This document shows positions 54,539-62,557 of a stretch of 64,000 nt of DNA, piece by piece. The DNA is taken from the NCBI GenBank assembly GCA_030149365.1, contig JASBRP010000014.1, forward strand, positions 120,778 through 184,777, read 5' to 3'. This stretch comes from Solimonas sp. Its GTDB lineage: Bacteria; Pseudomonadota; Gammaproteobacteria; Nevskiales; Nevskiaceae. How positions within the stretch are numbered: position 1 is the stretch's first letter; each line of letters begins with the position of its first letter. Under the pieces are notes generated by a model. That model was not told the origin of the DNA, did not search any database, and saw nothing but the letters and a program-made list of their open reading frames with translations. The translations under genes and the position numbers were made by a program.

Positions 54539-56359
54539 TCAGTCCGCCTTTCGTGTCACCGCGGCGGTTTCCGGACTCAGCGCCTCGCCCTGCTGGCGCG
54601 GCTCGGTCAGCGGACGTGGCTTCAGGCGGTTGCCGTGCATCAGGTCACGGCCGGCGGTGATGCCGCCGGTGACTTGGATGGTCAGCCGCTCCAGGTCGCG
54701 GCGGCGCACGTCGTCGGCGATCTCCTCGGCCTCCGCCGCCGGCACGCCCAGCGCCAGCAGCGCAGCATGGCCGAAGGCGCTGGCCGACTCGAAGGTCTCG
54801 CGGATCTGGTAGTCCACGTCGGCGGAGATCAGCTTCATGGCGTGCTCGCGGTCGAAGGCACGCACCAGAAGCTTGGCATGCGGGAATTCGTGCTTCACCA
54901 ACTCCACGATCTTCATCGCCGCCTCACGGTTGTCGATGCACACCGCTACCACCTGCGCCTTCTCCACGCCGGAGGCACGCAGCACGTCCAGGCGCGTGCC
55001 GTCGCCGTAATAGACCTTGAACCCGAAGTCCGCGGCGCTGCGGATCATGTCGGTGTCGGTATCGATGATCGCCACCTGGAAGCCGCGCGCCAGCAGCGCC
55101 TGGCTGGCCACCTGCCCGAAGCGGCCGAAGCCGATCAGCAGCACGCGGCCTTCCAGGCCCTCGGCCGCATCCACGCCGTCCATCGACTCGCCCGCGCGCG
55201 GGATCAGCCAGCGCAGCGAGATCACCACCAGCGGCGTCAGCGCCATCGACAGGATCACGATCGCGGTGAACACCGCGTTGAGCTGCGCGTCGAAGATGCC
55301 CGCCGCCGCTCCGGCCGCGTAGAGCACGAAGGCGAACTCGCCGCCCTGCGCCATCATCGCCGTGCGATGCAGCGCGTCGTCATGGGCGCCGCGGTAGAGG
55401 CGCGCCACGCCGTAGATGCCGGCAGCCTTCACCGCCATGAACACCAGCGTGCCGCCCAGGATCAGTGCCCACTGCGCACCGAACACCGCCAGGTCCAGCG
55501 ACATGCCCACGCTGAGGAAGAACAGGCCCAGCAGGATGCCGCGGAAGGGCTCGATGTCCGCCTCCAGCTGGTGGCGGAAGGTGGATTCCGACAACAGCAC
55601 GCCGGCCAGGAAGGCACCCATGGCCATCGACAAGCCGCCGAGCTGCATCAGCAGCGCCGCCCCCAACACCACCAGCAGCGCCGCCGCCGTCATCACCTCG
55701 CGGGCGCGCGCCGCCGCCAGCAGGCGGAACAGCGGGTTCAGCAGCCAGCGGCCGGCCAGCACCAGGCCGACGATGGCACCCATGCCGAGGCCGACACTGA
55801 CCCAGCGCGACTGCCCGCCCGCCTCCGCCGCCGGCGCCAGGAAGGCGACGAAGGCCAGCAGCGGCACGATGGCCAGGTCTTCCAGCAGCAGCACCGAGAC
55901 GATGCGCTGGCCGCGCGGGGTGGAGGTCTCGCCGCGCTCGTCCAGCAGCAGCATCACCGTGGCGGTGGAGGTCATCACGAAACCCATCGCCGCGACGAAG
56001 GCCGCGGCCGGCGACAGGTCGAAGGCCAGGATACCCAGCCCCGTCAGCAGCAGCCCGCAGAACGCGACCTGGGTCAGGCCCAGGCCGAATATCTCGCCGC
56101 GCAGGCTCCACAGCCGCGTCGGCTGCATCTCCAGCCCGATCACGAACAGGAACATGACCACGCCCAGTTCGGCCACGTGCAGGATCGCCTGCGGATCGCT
56201 GAACCAGCCCAGGCCGAACGGGCCGATGACGATGCCGGCGGCGAGGTAGCCCAGCACCGAGCCCAGGCCCAGGCGCTTGAACAGCGGCACGGCAACCACG
56301 CCGGCCCCCAGCAGCGCCACTACCTTGACCAGCTCGCTCGCTCCGCCCTCGACCGCCAT
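54539..56359 (-). CDS. Kef-type cation/proton antiporter with TrkA-N domain
   Basis: 606 residues. About 12 membrane helices (1-385) of the CPA2 antiporter family, with the conserved IVSVLLLEDLAIVPLLAF segment, then a cytosolic TrkA-N/RCK Rossmann domain (about 405-525: GRVLLIGFGRFGQ, VAIIDTDTDM, YGDGTRLDVLRASG). Similar to KefB/KefC, which release K+ during electrophile stress under glutathione control. A KefF/G-type ancillary gene is not adjacent. AGGAG precedes the ATG. Confidence 0.93.
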   Translation of the reverse strand: MAVEGGASELVKVVALLGAGVVAVPLFKRLGLGSVLGYLAAGIVIGPFGLGWFSDPQAILHVAELGVVMFLFVIGLEMQPTRLWSLRGEIFGLGLTQVAFCGLLLTGLGILAFDLSPAAAFVAAMGFVMTSTATVMLLLDERGETSTPRGQRIVSVLLLEDLAIVPLLAFVAFLAPAAEAGGQSRWVSVGLGMGAIVGLVLAGRWLLNPLFRLLAAARAREVMTAAALLVVLGAALLMQLGGLSMAMGAFLAGVLLSESTFRHQLEADIEPFRGILLGLFFLSVGMSLDLAVFGAQWALILGGTLVFMAVKAAGIYGVARLYRGAHDDALHRTAMMAQGGEFAFVLYAAGAAAGIFDAQLNAVFTAIVILSMALTPLVVISLRWLIPRAGESMDGVDAAEGLEGRVLLIGFGRFGQVASQALLARGFQVAIIDTDTDMIRSAADFGFKVYYGDGTRLDVLRASGVEKAQVVAVCIDNREAAMKIVELVKHEFPHAKLLVRAFDREHAMKLISADVDYQIRETFESASAFGHAALLALGVPAAEAEEIADDVRRRDLERLTIQVTGGITAGRDLMHGNRLKPRPLTEPRQQGEALSPETAAVTRKAD

Positions 56360-56690
56360 GCGCTTGTTCTCCTGGGTTCAGGCGGGATGCTACCCCGTGG
56401 CGCAGGCTGGCGGCCACAAGAAAGGCCGCATCCCGAAGGATGCGGCCTTGAGACCCCGAGACGAACATCGAACGCCTGTCGGCCGTTCATGCTGAGCCTC
56501 TCGCATGAGCGGACGGTGCGCCATCGTTGCAAGCCATGCCATCCATGGCGAGGCAGCAGTGAACTGAGCGATCCCCGGGGCGGCCCTCCATGGCCGCCCG
56601 TGATCCATCGCAGGCGATGACATTGAGTCATCGCCAAAGCGCGATGGACCACCCTTCGACAAGCTCAGGGCAAACGGCTTGTGGGGACAC
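56360..56690. other. Palindrome-rich gap between antiporter and yceI genes
   Basis: 331 nt without a convincing gene. It holds a 12-bp hairpin (56422-56449), GGGCGGCC/GGCCGCCC (56578-56599), GGCGATGA/TCATCGCC (56613-56635) and a dispersed CTTCGACAAGCTCAGGGC-type repeat (56652-56676). The YceI-operon transcript ends in this region; the antiporter promoter is at its left end. Confidence 0.6.
56422..56449 (-). terminator. Probable terminator of the YceI-end operon
   Basis: AAGGCCGCATCC, loop CGAA, GGATGCGGCCTT: a perfect 12-bp stem followed on the minus strand by TCTTG. It lies upstream of the antiporter gene, so it would stop read-through from the YceI operon. Confidence 0.6.
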
Positions 56691-57266
56691 TCAGTCCTGC
56701 CGGATCGCCTCCACCTGGATGCGGATCAGGATCTTGCCCATGCCGTTGTCGGCGTACTGGGTCATGCCGTAGTCGGCGCGATCCAGCGTGCCCTCCGCGT
56801 CCGCCCCGCAGACCTCCTTCTTGTAGAAGGGATGGTCGATGCACTTGAAGTTCTTGATCTTCAGCTTCAGCGGCTTGGTCACGCCGCGCATGGTCAGCTG
56901 GCCGTCCACCTCGGTCGGATCGGCGCCCTTGCCCTTGAACACCAGCTTGCCCTTGTACTCCAGGGTCGGGAACTGCGCCGCGTTGAGCCAGTCCTCCGCG
57001 ATGGAGTGCTTGTTCATCTCGTCATGGCCGAAGTCGATGCTGGCGGTCTCGGTCTTGATGTCCACGCTGCCGGTCTTCGCCTTGGCGTCGTAGGTCACCG
57101 TGCCGGAGCTCTTGTTGAACTTGCCGCGCCAGATCGAGATGCCCATGTGGCTCATCTCCAGGCTCGGGTAGGTGTGGTGCGTCTCGATCTCGTAGGTGGC
57201 GGCGGAAGCGGCGCCGGAGACCAGGCTGGCGGCCAGCGCCAGGGGCAGCATGCAGCGGGTGAACAT
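56691..57266 (-). CDS. YceI family periplasmic protein
   Basis: 191 residues. Signal peptide cut after GAASA (22). ATYEIETHHTYPSLEMSHMGISIWRGKF, VDIKTETASIDFGHDEMNKH and VDGQLTMRGVTKPL are the YceI lipocalin-like blocks; this fold binds long isoprenoids such as polyprenyl quinones. Last gene of the minus operon, 32 nt after the SnoaL-like gene, with AGGAGA before its ATG. Confidence 0.92.
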   Translation of the reverse strand: MFTRCMLPLALAASLVSGAASAATYEIETHHTYPSLEMSHMGISIWRGKFNKSSGTVTYDAKAKTGSVDIKTETASIDFGHDEMNKHSIAEDWLNAAQFPTLEYKGKLVFKGKGADPTEVDGQLTMRGVTKPLKLKIKNFKCIDHPFYKKEVCGADAEGTLDRADYGMTQYADNGMGKILIRIQVEAIRQD

Positions 57267-57298
57267 GAAGATTCTCCTGTCGTCTTGTTGTTGGGGTG

Positions 57299-57673
57299 TC
57301 AGAACATGCCGTTTTCGTTTTGCATCTCCTCGGGCACCGGCTGGCCCAGGTCCCAGAGCTCGGCGATCCGCTCCCCTTCGAAGCGGAAAATATGGACCAG
57401 GGCCATGCCGCGATCCTCCGCCTCCAGGCGCAGGTGCGTGTGCACGGCCACGGTATCGCCGTCCTGCAGCGCATGCCGCACCTGCGCCTGCTTGTTAGGG
57501 AAGCGCTGGTGGTTCTCCTCCATGCCGCGCATCAGCGAATCCGCGTCCCCTGGGAACCAGGCATTGTGATGCCGGAATCCCGGGGCGACATGGCGGCGGT
57601 AGGCCGCCTGGATCTCACCCGCCGTCACCATGCGCAGGAAATCCAGCGCGCGATCCTTCAGCGAGGGCTCCAT
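57299..57673 (-). CDS. SnoaL-like (NTF2-fold) protein
   Basis: 124 residues with the NTF2-like pattern: helix DRALDFLRMVTAGEIQAAYRRHVAPGFRHHN, then strands TVAVHTHLRLEAEDRGMALVHIFRFEGERIAELWD. These cone-shaped domains bind or isomerise small hydrophobic compounds. The ATG begins 1 nt after the stop of the DUF1579 gene, showing coupling. Confidence 0.85.
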   Translation of the reverse strand: MEPSLKDRALDFLRMVTAGEIQAAYRRHVAPGFRHHNAWFPGDADSLMRGMEENHQRFPNKQAQVRHALQDGDTVAVHTHLRLEAEDRGMALVHIFRFEGERIAELWDLGQPVPEEMQNENGMF

Positions 57674-57674
57674 G

Positions 57675-58160
57675 TCAGGCCTTCACGCGGCGATGCTCGG
57701 AGCTCATGAACTGCGTCCATTTGCCATCATCGCCCTTGACCTGGGAGCTCAGGCGCCAATGGTCGCGGTCCACGATGGTGACGATGTCCTGGTAGTCGGC
57801 CCACTTGCCTTCCACGCCGAAGACCGGGCCGCGCGCATCCAGCGTCAGCACCTTGCCGCTCTCGTCCAGCTGCCCCTCGTAGAGCCACATCATCGTCATC
57901 ACCGAGGCGATGAAGCTGCCGACATAGCTCTGCTTGGCGGGGTCATAGCCCAGGGTGATGATGCTGCTCATCTCGGCGCCGCCCGGTCCTGGCGCACGTC
58001 CCTCGATCTGGATCCACAAGCCGCCCAGCGTGCGGACGGTCTCGCTGCCGCTCATCTTCTCCGGCGGCTGGTCCGGCCCGGCAAAGCCCTCGCCCTCATA
58101 GGTCCAGGCGCCAAGCAGCTGCTGCAGCCACAGGTGTTCCTTTTGCGGTTCGCCGTGCAT
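57675..58160 (-). CDS. DUF1579 family protein
   Basis: 161 residues. LLGAWTYEGEG, GLWIQIEGR and GYDPAKQSYVGSFIASVMT fit the DUF1579 beta-barrel (lipocalin-like) family, function unknown. Cytoplasmic, no signal peptide. Starts 9 nt after the DUF1428 gene stop. Confidence 0.85.
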   Translation of the reverse strand: MHGEPQKEHLWLQQLLGAWTYEGEGFAGPDQPPEKMSGSETVRTLGGLWIQIEGRAPGPGGAEMSSIITLGYDPAKQSYVGSFIASVMTMMWLYEGQLDESGKVLTLDARGPVFGVEGKWADYQDIVTIVDRDHWRLSSQVKGDDGKWTQFMSSEHRRVKA

Positions 58161-58169
58161 TCCAGTTCC

Positions 58170-58526
58170 TCAGAGCGAGACGATGGGCTTGAAGCCGCCC
58201 CAGAACATGCGCTTGCCGTCGAAGGGCATGTCCTTGGCACTCATGCCGGTCATGAACGGATCCTTCATGACCTTGGCAATGACGCTATCGCGGTGCTTGC
58301 GCGACTTGTAGACGGCATAGGAAAAGACCACCACCTCGCCTTCCTTGAGCTTTACCGCCTGCGGGAAGGATGTGCTCTTGCCGGGCTGCACGTCATCGGC
58401 CACGCATTCCACGTATTGCAGCGCTCCATGCTTCATCCAGGCCTTGCCGGCCTTGCGCGCCATCTTGCGGTAGGCGTCGAGATTCTTCTTGGGAACCGCC
58501 AGCACGAAACTGTCGACATAAGCCAT
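58170..58526 (-). CDS. DUF1428 family protein
   Basis: 118 residues. MAYVDSFVLAVPKKNLDAYRKMA, YVECVADDV and MPFDGKRMFWGGF are the DUF1428 signatures; members have a dimeric alpha-beta barrel fold like YciI proteins and unknown function. GAGGAG precedes the ATG. Second gene of the minus operon. Confidence 0.93.
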   Translation of the reverse strand: MAYVDSFVLAVPKKNLDAYRKMARKAGKAWMKHGALQYVECVADDVQPGKSTSFPQAVKLKEGEVVVFSYAVYKSRKHRDSVIAKVMKDPFMTGMSAKDMPFDGKRMFWGGFKPIVSL

Positions 58527-58563
58527 GTTGCTCTCCTCGTTGGAAATCGGTGAGACGCGCAGA

Positions 58564-58968
58564 TCAACCCTTGGGCGCCTCGGGGGACATATGGATCAGC
58601 TCCCAGATATGGCCATCCAGGTCCTGGAAGCCATGCTGGTACATGAAGCCGTGATCCTGTGACGGGTGGTAGGTGCTTCCGCCGGCAGACACCGCCTTCT
58701 TCACCATCTCCTCGACCGCTTCGCGGCTGTCGCGGCTGAGGCAGACCAGCACCTCGGTGCTCTTGCGCGCATCGCAGATCGGCTTGGGTGTGAACGTCTG
58801 GAACTTCGCCTCGGTCAGCAGCATCGCGTAGATGTTGTCGCCGATCACCATGCAGGCCGCCGTGTCGTCGGTGAACTGGTTGTTGAAGCCGAAACCCAAC
58901 TGCTTGAAGAAATCCACCGACGCCGGAAGGTCACGGACCGGCAGGTTGACGAAGATCTGCGTGCTCAT
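58564..58968 (-). CDS. VOC-superfamily (glyoxalase-like) protein
   Basis: 134 residues: FVNLPVRDLPASVDFFKQLGFGFN opening, and QDLDGHIWELIHM closing with the usual metal-site Glu. VOC proteins are dioxygenases, lyases or binding proteins. AGGATTTCAAG precedes ATG 58968. First gene of the five-gene minus operon divergent from the DGPF/ECF operon. Confidence 0.9.
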   Translation of the reverse strand: MSTQIFVNLPVRDLPASVDFFKQLGFGFNNQFTDDTAACMVIGDNIYAMLLTEAKFQTFTPKPICDARKSTEVLVCLSRDSREAVEEMVKKAVSAGGSTYHPSQDHGFMYQHGFQDLDGHIWELIHMSPEAPKG

Positions 58969-59272
58969 CTTGAAATCCTTTTCCTGGAATGAACGCCTCA
59001 GCAATCGACCCCGCACCACGTCGCGAGTTCGACACCGTCTTTTTTCAAGCTAGCACTGCTCGCGTCGGAGAGCCAACTCCTCACCAGCCCTTGCCCATCT
59101 GGGGAATGCAAACAACAAATCATTACATTTCATTGACTTGCAAATTTTCCACCCCATAACGCCGGCAAGCCTGTCGAAATCGGCCCGGCTCGCTCGACGT
59201 ATCCGTAATACCGGGAAACTGGGCGGCGGAAACCTCCCCCCCGGCCCTCACTGAAGCCAAAGGAGAAGGACG
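58969..59272. promoter_or_regulatory. Divergent promoter region of the ECF42-type cluster
   Basis: 304 nt between the two operons. On the plus strand TGTCGA (59172-59177), 17 nt, CGAC (59195-59198) lies 75 nt before the first DGPF gene. On the minus strand TGTCGA (59034-59029) lies 61 nt before the VOC gene start, but its -10 partner is unclear. TGTCGA is the -35 element reported for ECF42 sigma factors. I see no other gene in the gap. Confidence 0.55.
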
Positions 59273-59698
59273 ATGCGTGTGATGGTACTGATCAAGGCCG
59301 ACAAGAACTCCGAAGCCGGCGTGATGCCGGACCCGCAACTGCTGACGGAGATGGGCCAGTACAACGAGGAGTTGGTGAAGGCCGGCATCCTGCTGGCCGG
59401 CGAAGGCCTGCACCCGAGCTCACGCGGCGCCCGTGTGCGCTTCGAGGGCCGCCAGCGTTCGGTGATCGACGGCCCCTTCGCCGAGACCAAGGAACTGCTG
59501 GCCGGCTTCTGGCTGTGGCAGGTGCGCTCGATGGAAGAAGCCATCGAGTGGGTCAAGCGCTGCCCCAACCCCATGGGCGAGGCCTGCGAGGTCGAGATCC
59601 GCCCGGTGTTCGAGGCCGACGACTTCGGCGAGGCCCTGACGCCGGAACTGCGCGAGCAGGAAGACCGCCTGCGCGAACAGATCGCCGCGCGCCACTGA
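59273..59698 (+). CDS. DGPF/YciI-domain protein 1
   Basis: 141 residues: MRVMVLIKADKNSEAG start and VIDGPFAETKELLAGFWLW motif. The YCII-related (DGPF) domain is a dimeric alpha-beta barrel; a catalytic role is not established. GAGAAGG precedes the ATG. First gene of the plus operon that ends with an ECF42-type sigma factor, an association known for these families. Confidence 0.94.
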   Translation: MRVMVLIKADKNSEAGVMPDPQLLTEMGQYNEELVKAGILLAGEGLHPSSRGARVRFEGRQRSVIDGPFAETKELLAGFWLWQVRSMEEAIEWVKRCPNPMGEACEVEIRPVFEADDFGEALTPELREQEDRLREQIAARH

Positions 59699-59737
59699 GT
59701 TCCACCACCACACCGCTGCATCACAGGGAGTGAACGC

Positions 59738-60181
59738 ATGCTTTTCATGATCATCCGCAAGGGCGATGCCATCACCGAGTCGGGCGCCCTGCCCGGCGCG
59801 GAAGCAATAGAAGCCATGGGCCGCTATCGCGACGAACTGACCGCGGCCGGCGTCTACCGCGGCGGTGACGGCCTGCTGCCGACCGCCGTCGGCGCCAAGC
59901 TGCGCTACTCCAATGGCCGCACCACCGTGACCGACGGTCCCTTTACCGAAGCCAAGGAGATCATCGCCGGCTTCGTGCTGGTGGAGGTCGCCACATTGGC
60001 CGACGCAGTGCACTGGGCCCGGCTTTGCCCGTCCCTGGCCGGCGGCGAGGTCGAGATCGAAATCCGCCAGGTGGCCGAGGCGGCGCACTTTCCGGCGGCA
60101 CTGCGGCCGGCGGTGGCACGCATGCCCTGGAGCACCGCCTCCGCGCAGGCGGCAACCAGCCCGCTGGGAGCTGCCGCATGA
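59738..60181 (+). CDS. DGPF/YciI-domain protein 2
   Basis: 147 residues: MLFMIIRKGDAITESGALPG start and VTDGPFTEAKEIIAGF motif. A C-terminal extension of about 25 residues (RMPWSTASAQAATSPLGAAA) is not part of the fold. Its stop overlaps the start of the MAPEG gene by 4 nt (ATGA). Confidence 0.93.
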   Translation: MLFMIIRKGDAITESGALPGAEAIEAMGRYRDELTAAGVYRGGDGLLPTAVGAKLRYSNGRTTVTDGPFTEAKEIIAGFVLVEVATLADAVHWARLCPSLAGGEVEIEIRQVAEAAHFPAALRPAVARMPWSTASAQAATSPLGAAA

Positions 60182-60621
60182 ACGCATTGGAGCTCTACCC
60201 CGCCCTCGGCGCCTACGCGCTCACCTGCCTGCTGCTGGTGGTGAACCTGCTGTTCCTCTGGGGCTATAGCGGCGCCGTCCGGGGCCGGACGAAGATTGCC
60301 ATCAACCCCGAGGATGCCGCGCAGTTCGGCGGCGAATTGCGCGACAGCGATCCGCCCGAGGTGGCGCGCGTGCTGCGCGCGCACCGCAACGCGGAATCGG
60401 CGATCTACCCCTTCCTGCTGCTGGGCCTGGTCTATGTGCTGATCGGCGGCGGCCTGAAGCTGGCCAGCGCGCTGTTCGCCATCTTCGTGGCGGCACGCTA
60501 TGCCCACTCCTTCACCTACCTCAAGGCGCTGCAACCCTGGCGAACCATCAGCTTCCTGATCGGCGGTCTGGCCATGATCGTCCTGCTGCTCGACATCGCC
60601 TGGCTGCTGCTGAGTCGTTGA
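60178..60621 (+). CDS. MAPEG family membrane protein
   Basis: 147 residues with four membrane helices. VARVLRAHRNAESAIYPFLLLGLVYVL and RYAHSFTYLKALQPWRTISFLIG match the MAPEG/microsomal prostaglandin-E-synthase-1-like group, including R/E residues of the glutathione site. It is the only membrane protein of the plus operon, inserted between DGPF genes. Confidence 0.9.
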   Translation: MNALELYPALGAYALTCLLLVVNLLFLWGYSGAVRGRTKIAINPEDAAQFGGELRDSDPPEVARVLRAHRNAESAIYPFLLLGLVYVLIGGGLKLASALFAIFVAARYAHSFTYLKALQPWRTISFLIGGLAMIVLLLDIAWLLLSR

Positions 60622-60668
60622 ACCCTCATCACATGATTCTCTTCAGGATCAAATCAAGGAATACACCC

Positions 60669-61079
60669 ATGAACATCCAACCCTACCTGAGCTTCGACGG
60701 CCGCTGTGAAGAAGCCCTGGAGTTCTACAAGAAGGCCGTCGGCGCGCAGGTCGAGATGATCCTGCGCTTCGGCGAAAGCCCCGAGCCCGGCATGACCCCG
60801 CCCGGCCACGAGAACAAGATCATGCATTGCGCCTTGCGCATCGGCGAAAGCACCCTGCTCGCCTCCGACGGCGAATGCGGCGGCACCACCAAGTTCGGCG
60901 GCATTTCCATGACGCTGAACCTCAAGACCGAGGCGGAGGCGGACCGCTACTTCCAGGCCCTGGCCGAAGGCGGCACGGTGACCATGGCGCTGGAGAAGAC
61001 CTTCTTCTCGCCGCGCTTCGGCGTGCTGAACGACAAGTTCGGCATCACCTGGATGATCCACGTCGTCGGGGAGGCCTGA
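60669..61079 (+). CDS. PhnB-like VOC protein
   Basis: 136 residues: MNIQPYLSFDGRCEEALEFYKKAVGAQ start, KIMHCALRIGESTLLASDG middle and FGVLNDKFGITWMIH end, typical of the PhnB/3-demethylubiquinone-9-3-methyltransferase-like VOC group. No catalytic function is known for most. Starts 48 nt after the MAPEG gene and 3 nt before the third DGPF gene. Confidence 0.92.
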   Translation: MNIQPYLSFDGRCEEALEFYKKAVGAQVEMILRFGESPEPGMTPPGHENKIMHCALRIGESTLLASDGECGGTTKFGGISMTLNLKTEAEADRYFQALAEGGTVTMALEKTFFSPRFGVLNDKFGITWMIHVVGEA

Positions 61080-61081
61080 TC

Positions 61082-61504
61082 ATGCGCTTCATGATGCTGA
61101 TGATCCCCGGTGGTTACGAGAGTGCCGCGCCGGGCACTATGCCCGACGACGCCGCCGTCGAGGCGATGATGAAGTACAACGCCGCGCTGCAGGAGGCCGG
61201 CGTGCTGCTGGCCCTGGACGGCCTGCATCCCCCTTCGATGGGCGCCCGGGTATCCTTCAAGGGCGGCAAACCCAGCGTCACCGACGGCCCCTTCGCCGAG
61301 GCCAAGGAGGTCCTGGGTGGATACTGGATGATCCAGGTGAAGTCGCGGGACGAGGCCATCGAGTGGGCCCGGCGCTGCCCCGGCGGCGACAACGAGGTCA
61401 TCGAGATCCGCCAGGTGCAGGAGTTCGAGGACTTCCCCGCCGACGTGCAGGAAGCCGCCTCGGATTTCGTCGACATGCAGCAGAAGATCGGCCAGAAGGC
61501 CTGA
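61082..61504 (+). CDS. DGPF/YciI-domain protein 3
   Basis: 140 residues: MRFMMLMIPGGYESAAPG start and VTDGPFAEAKEVLGGYWMIQ motif, the closest of the four to standard DGPF proteins. It follows the PhnB-like gene by 2 nt, so coupling is certain. A helical tail (QEAASDFVDMQQKIGQ) extends beyond the domain. Confidence 0.95.
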   Translation: MRFMMLMIPGGYESAAPGTMPDDAAVEAMMKYNAALQEAGVLLALDGLHPPSMGARVSFKGGKPSVTDGPFAEAKEVLGGYWMIQVKSRDEAIEWARRCPGGDNEVIEIRQVQEFEDFPADVQEAASDFVDMQQKIGQKA

Positions 61505-61515
61505 AGGGAACCGAC

Positions 61516-62154
61516 ATGCTCAAGAAGATCCTCATCGTCATCGCCGTGCTCATCGCCGGCTGGCTGGTCTATGCCGCCACCCAGCCCGACACGTTCCGCG
61601 TCGAGCGCACCACGCTGGTCAACGCTCCGCCCGAGAATATCTATCCGCTGATCGCCGACTTCCATCGCTGGACCGAATGGTCCCCCTACGAGAAGCTCGA
61701 CCCGGCGCTGAAGCGGACCTACAGCGGCGCACCCAGCGGCCTGGGCGCGATCTACGCCTGGGAAGGCAACAAGGACATCGGCGCCGGCCGCATGGAGATC
61801 ACCGAGGTCACGCCACCGAATGGCATCCTCATCAAGCTCGACTTCTTCCGCCCCTTCGAATCGAGCAACGTCGCCGAATTCACCATGACGCCGGAGGGCA
61901 ACGCCACCCGCGTCGCCTGGGCCATGCACGGGCCGGCCAACTACCTGTCGAAGCTGATGGGCACCCTGTTCGACATGGACACGCTGGTCGGCAAGGACTT
62001 CGAGACCGGCCTGGCCACGCTGAAGTCGCTGGCCGAGTCCGCTCCCGCTGCGGCGCCCGCCGAGGCACCCGCTGCTCCTGCCACCGAGTCCCCCGCGGCA
62101 CCGGCGGAAACGCCGCAGGGGCCGCCGGCCGTGTCCGACGCCTCCCGGTCCTGA
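61516..62154 (+). CDS. Membrane-anchored SRPBCC protein
   Basis: 212 residues. An N-terminal membrane segment (LIVIAVLIAGWLVYAA) is followed by a SRPBCC domain: RTTLVNAPPENIYPLIADFHRWTEWSPYEKLDP and ESSNVAEFTMTPEGNATRVAWAM. The last 35 residues are an Ala/Pro-rich tail. Typical of polyketide cyclase/dehydrase-type proteins found in sigma-factor clusters. Spacing 11 nt from the DGPF gene before. Confidence 0.9.
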   Translation: MLKKILIVIAVLIAGWLVYAATQPDTFRVERTTLVNAPPENIYPLIADFHRWTEWSPYEKLDPALKRTYSGAPSGLGAIYAWEGNKDIGAGRMEITEVTPPNGILIKLDFFRPFESSNVAEFTMTPEGNATRVAWAMHGPANYLSKLMGTLFDMDTLVGKDFETGLATLKSLAESAPAAAPAEAPAAPATESPAAPAETPQGPPAVSDASRS

Positions 62155-62173
62155 TCCCAGCCGAAGATCGCCG

Positions 62174-62557
62174 ATGAAGAAATTCCTCTGCCTGGGCTAC
62201 TACGACGCGGAGAAGTTCGCCGCCCTCAGTCCCGAAGCAACGCAGGCCCTGGTCAGCCAGTGCCCGCCGCGCGACGCCCAACTGCAGGCCACCGGCCGCA
62301 TGCTGTTCGCCGCGTCCCTGTCGGAGCCGCAGGACCGCGTCAGTATCCGCCCCCGCAACGGCAAGCCGGTGGTGACCGACGGCCCCTACGCCGAGGCCAA
62401 GGAGATGGTCGGCGGCCTGTTCCTGATCGAAGCCGCGGACATCACCGAGGCCATCGCCATCGCCTCCAAACACCCGGCGGCCGAGCTGGGCGAGGACGTC
62501 GGCTGGGGCATCGAGATCCTGCCCTTCGACCACTACATCCCTGGAAAGGCCGCGTAG
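62174..62557 (+). CDS. DGPF/YciI-domain protein 4
   Basis: 127 residues: MKKFLCLGYYDAEKFAAL start and VTDGPYAEAKEMVGGLF, where Tyr replaces the Phe of DGPF. Its stop (TAG) is followed directly by the GTG of the sigma factor gene, so expression is coupled. It is the most divergent of the four paralogues. Confidence 0.93.
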   Translation: MKKFLCLGYYDAEKFAALSPEATQALVSQCPPRDAQLQATGRMLFAASLSEPQDRVSIRPRNGKPVVTDGPYAEAKEMVGGLFLIEAADITEAIAIASKHPAAELGEDVGWGIEILPFDHYIPGKAA

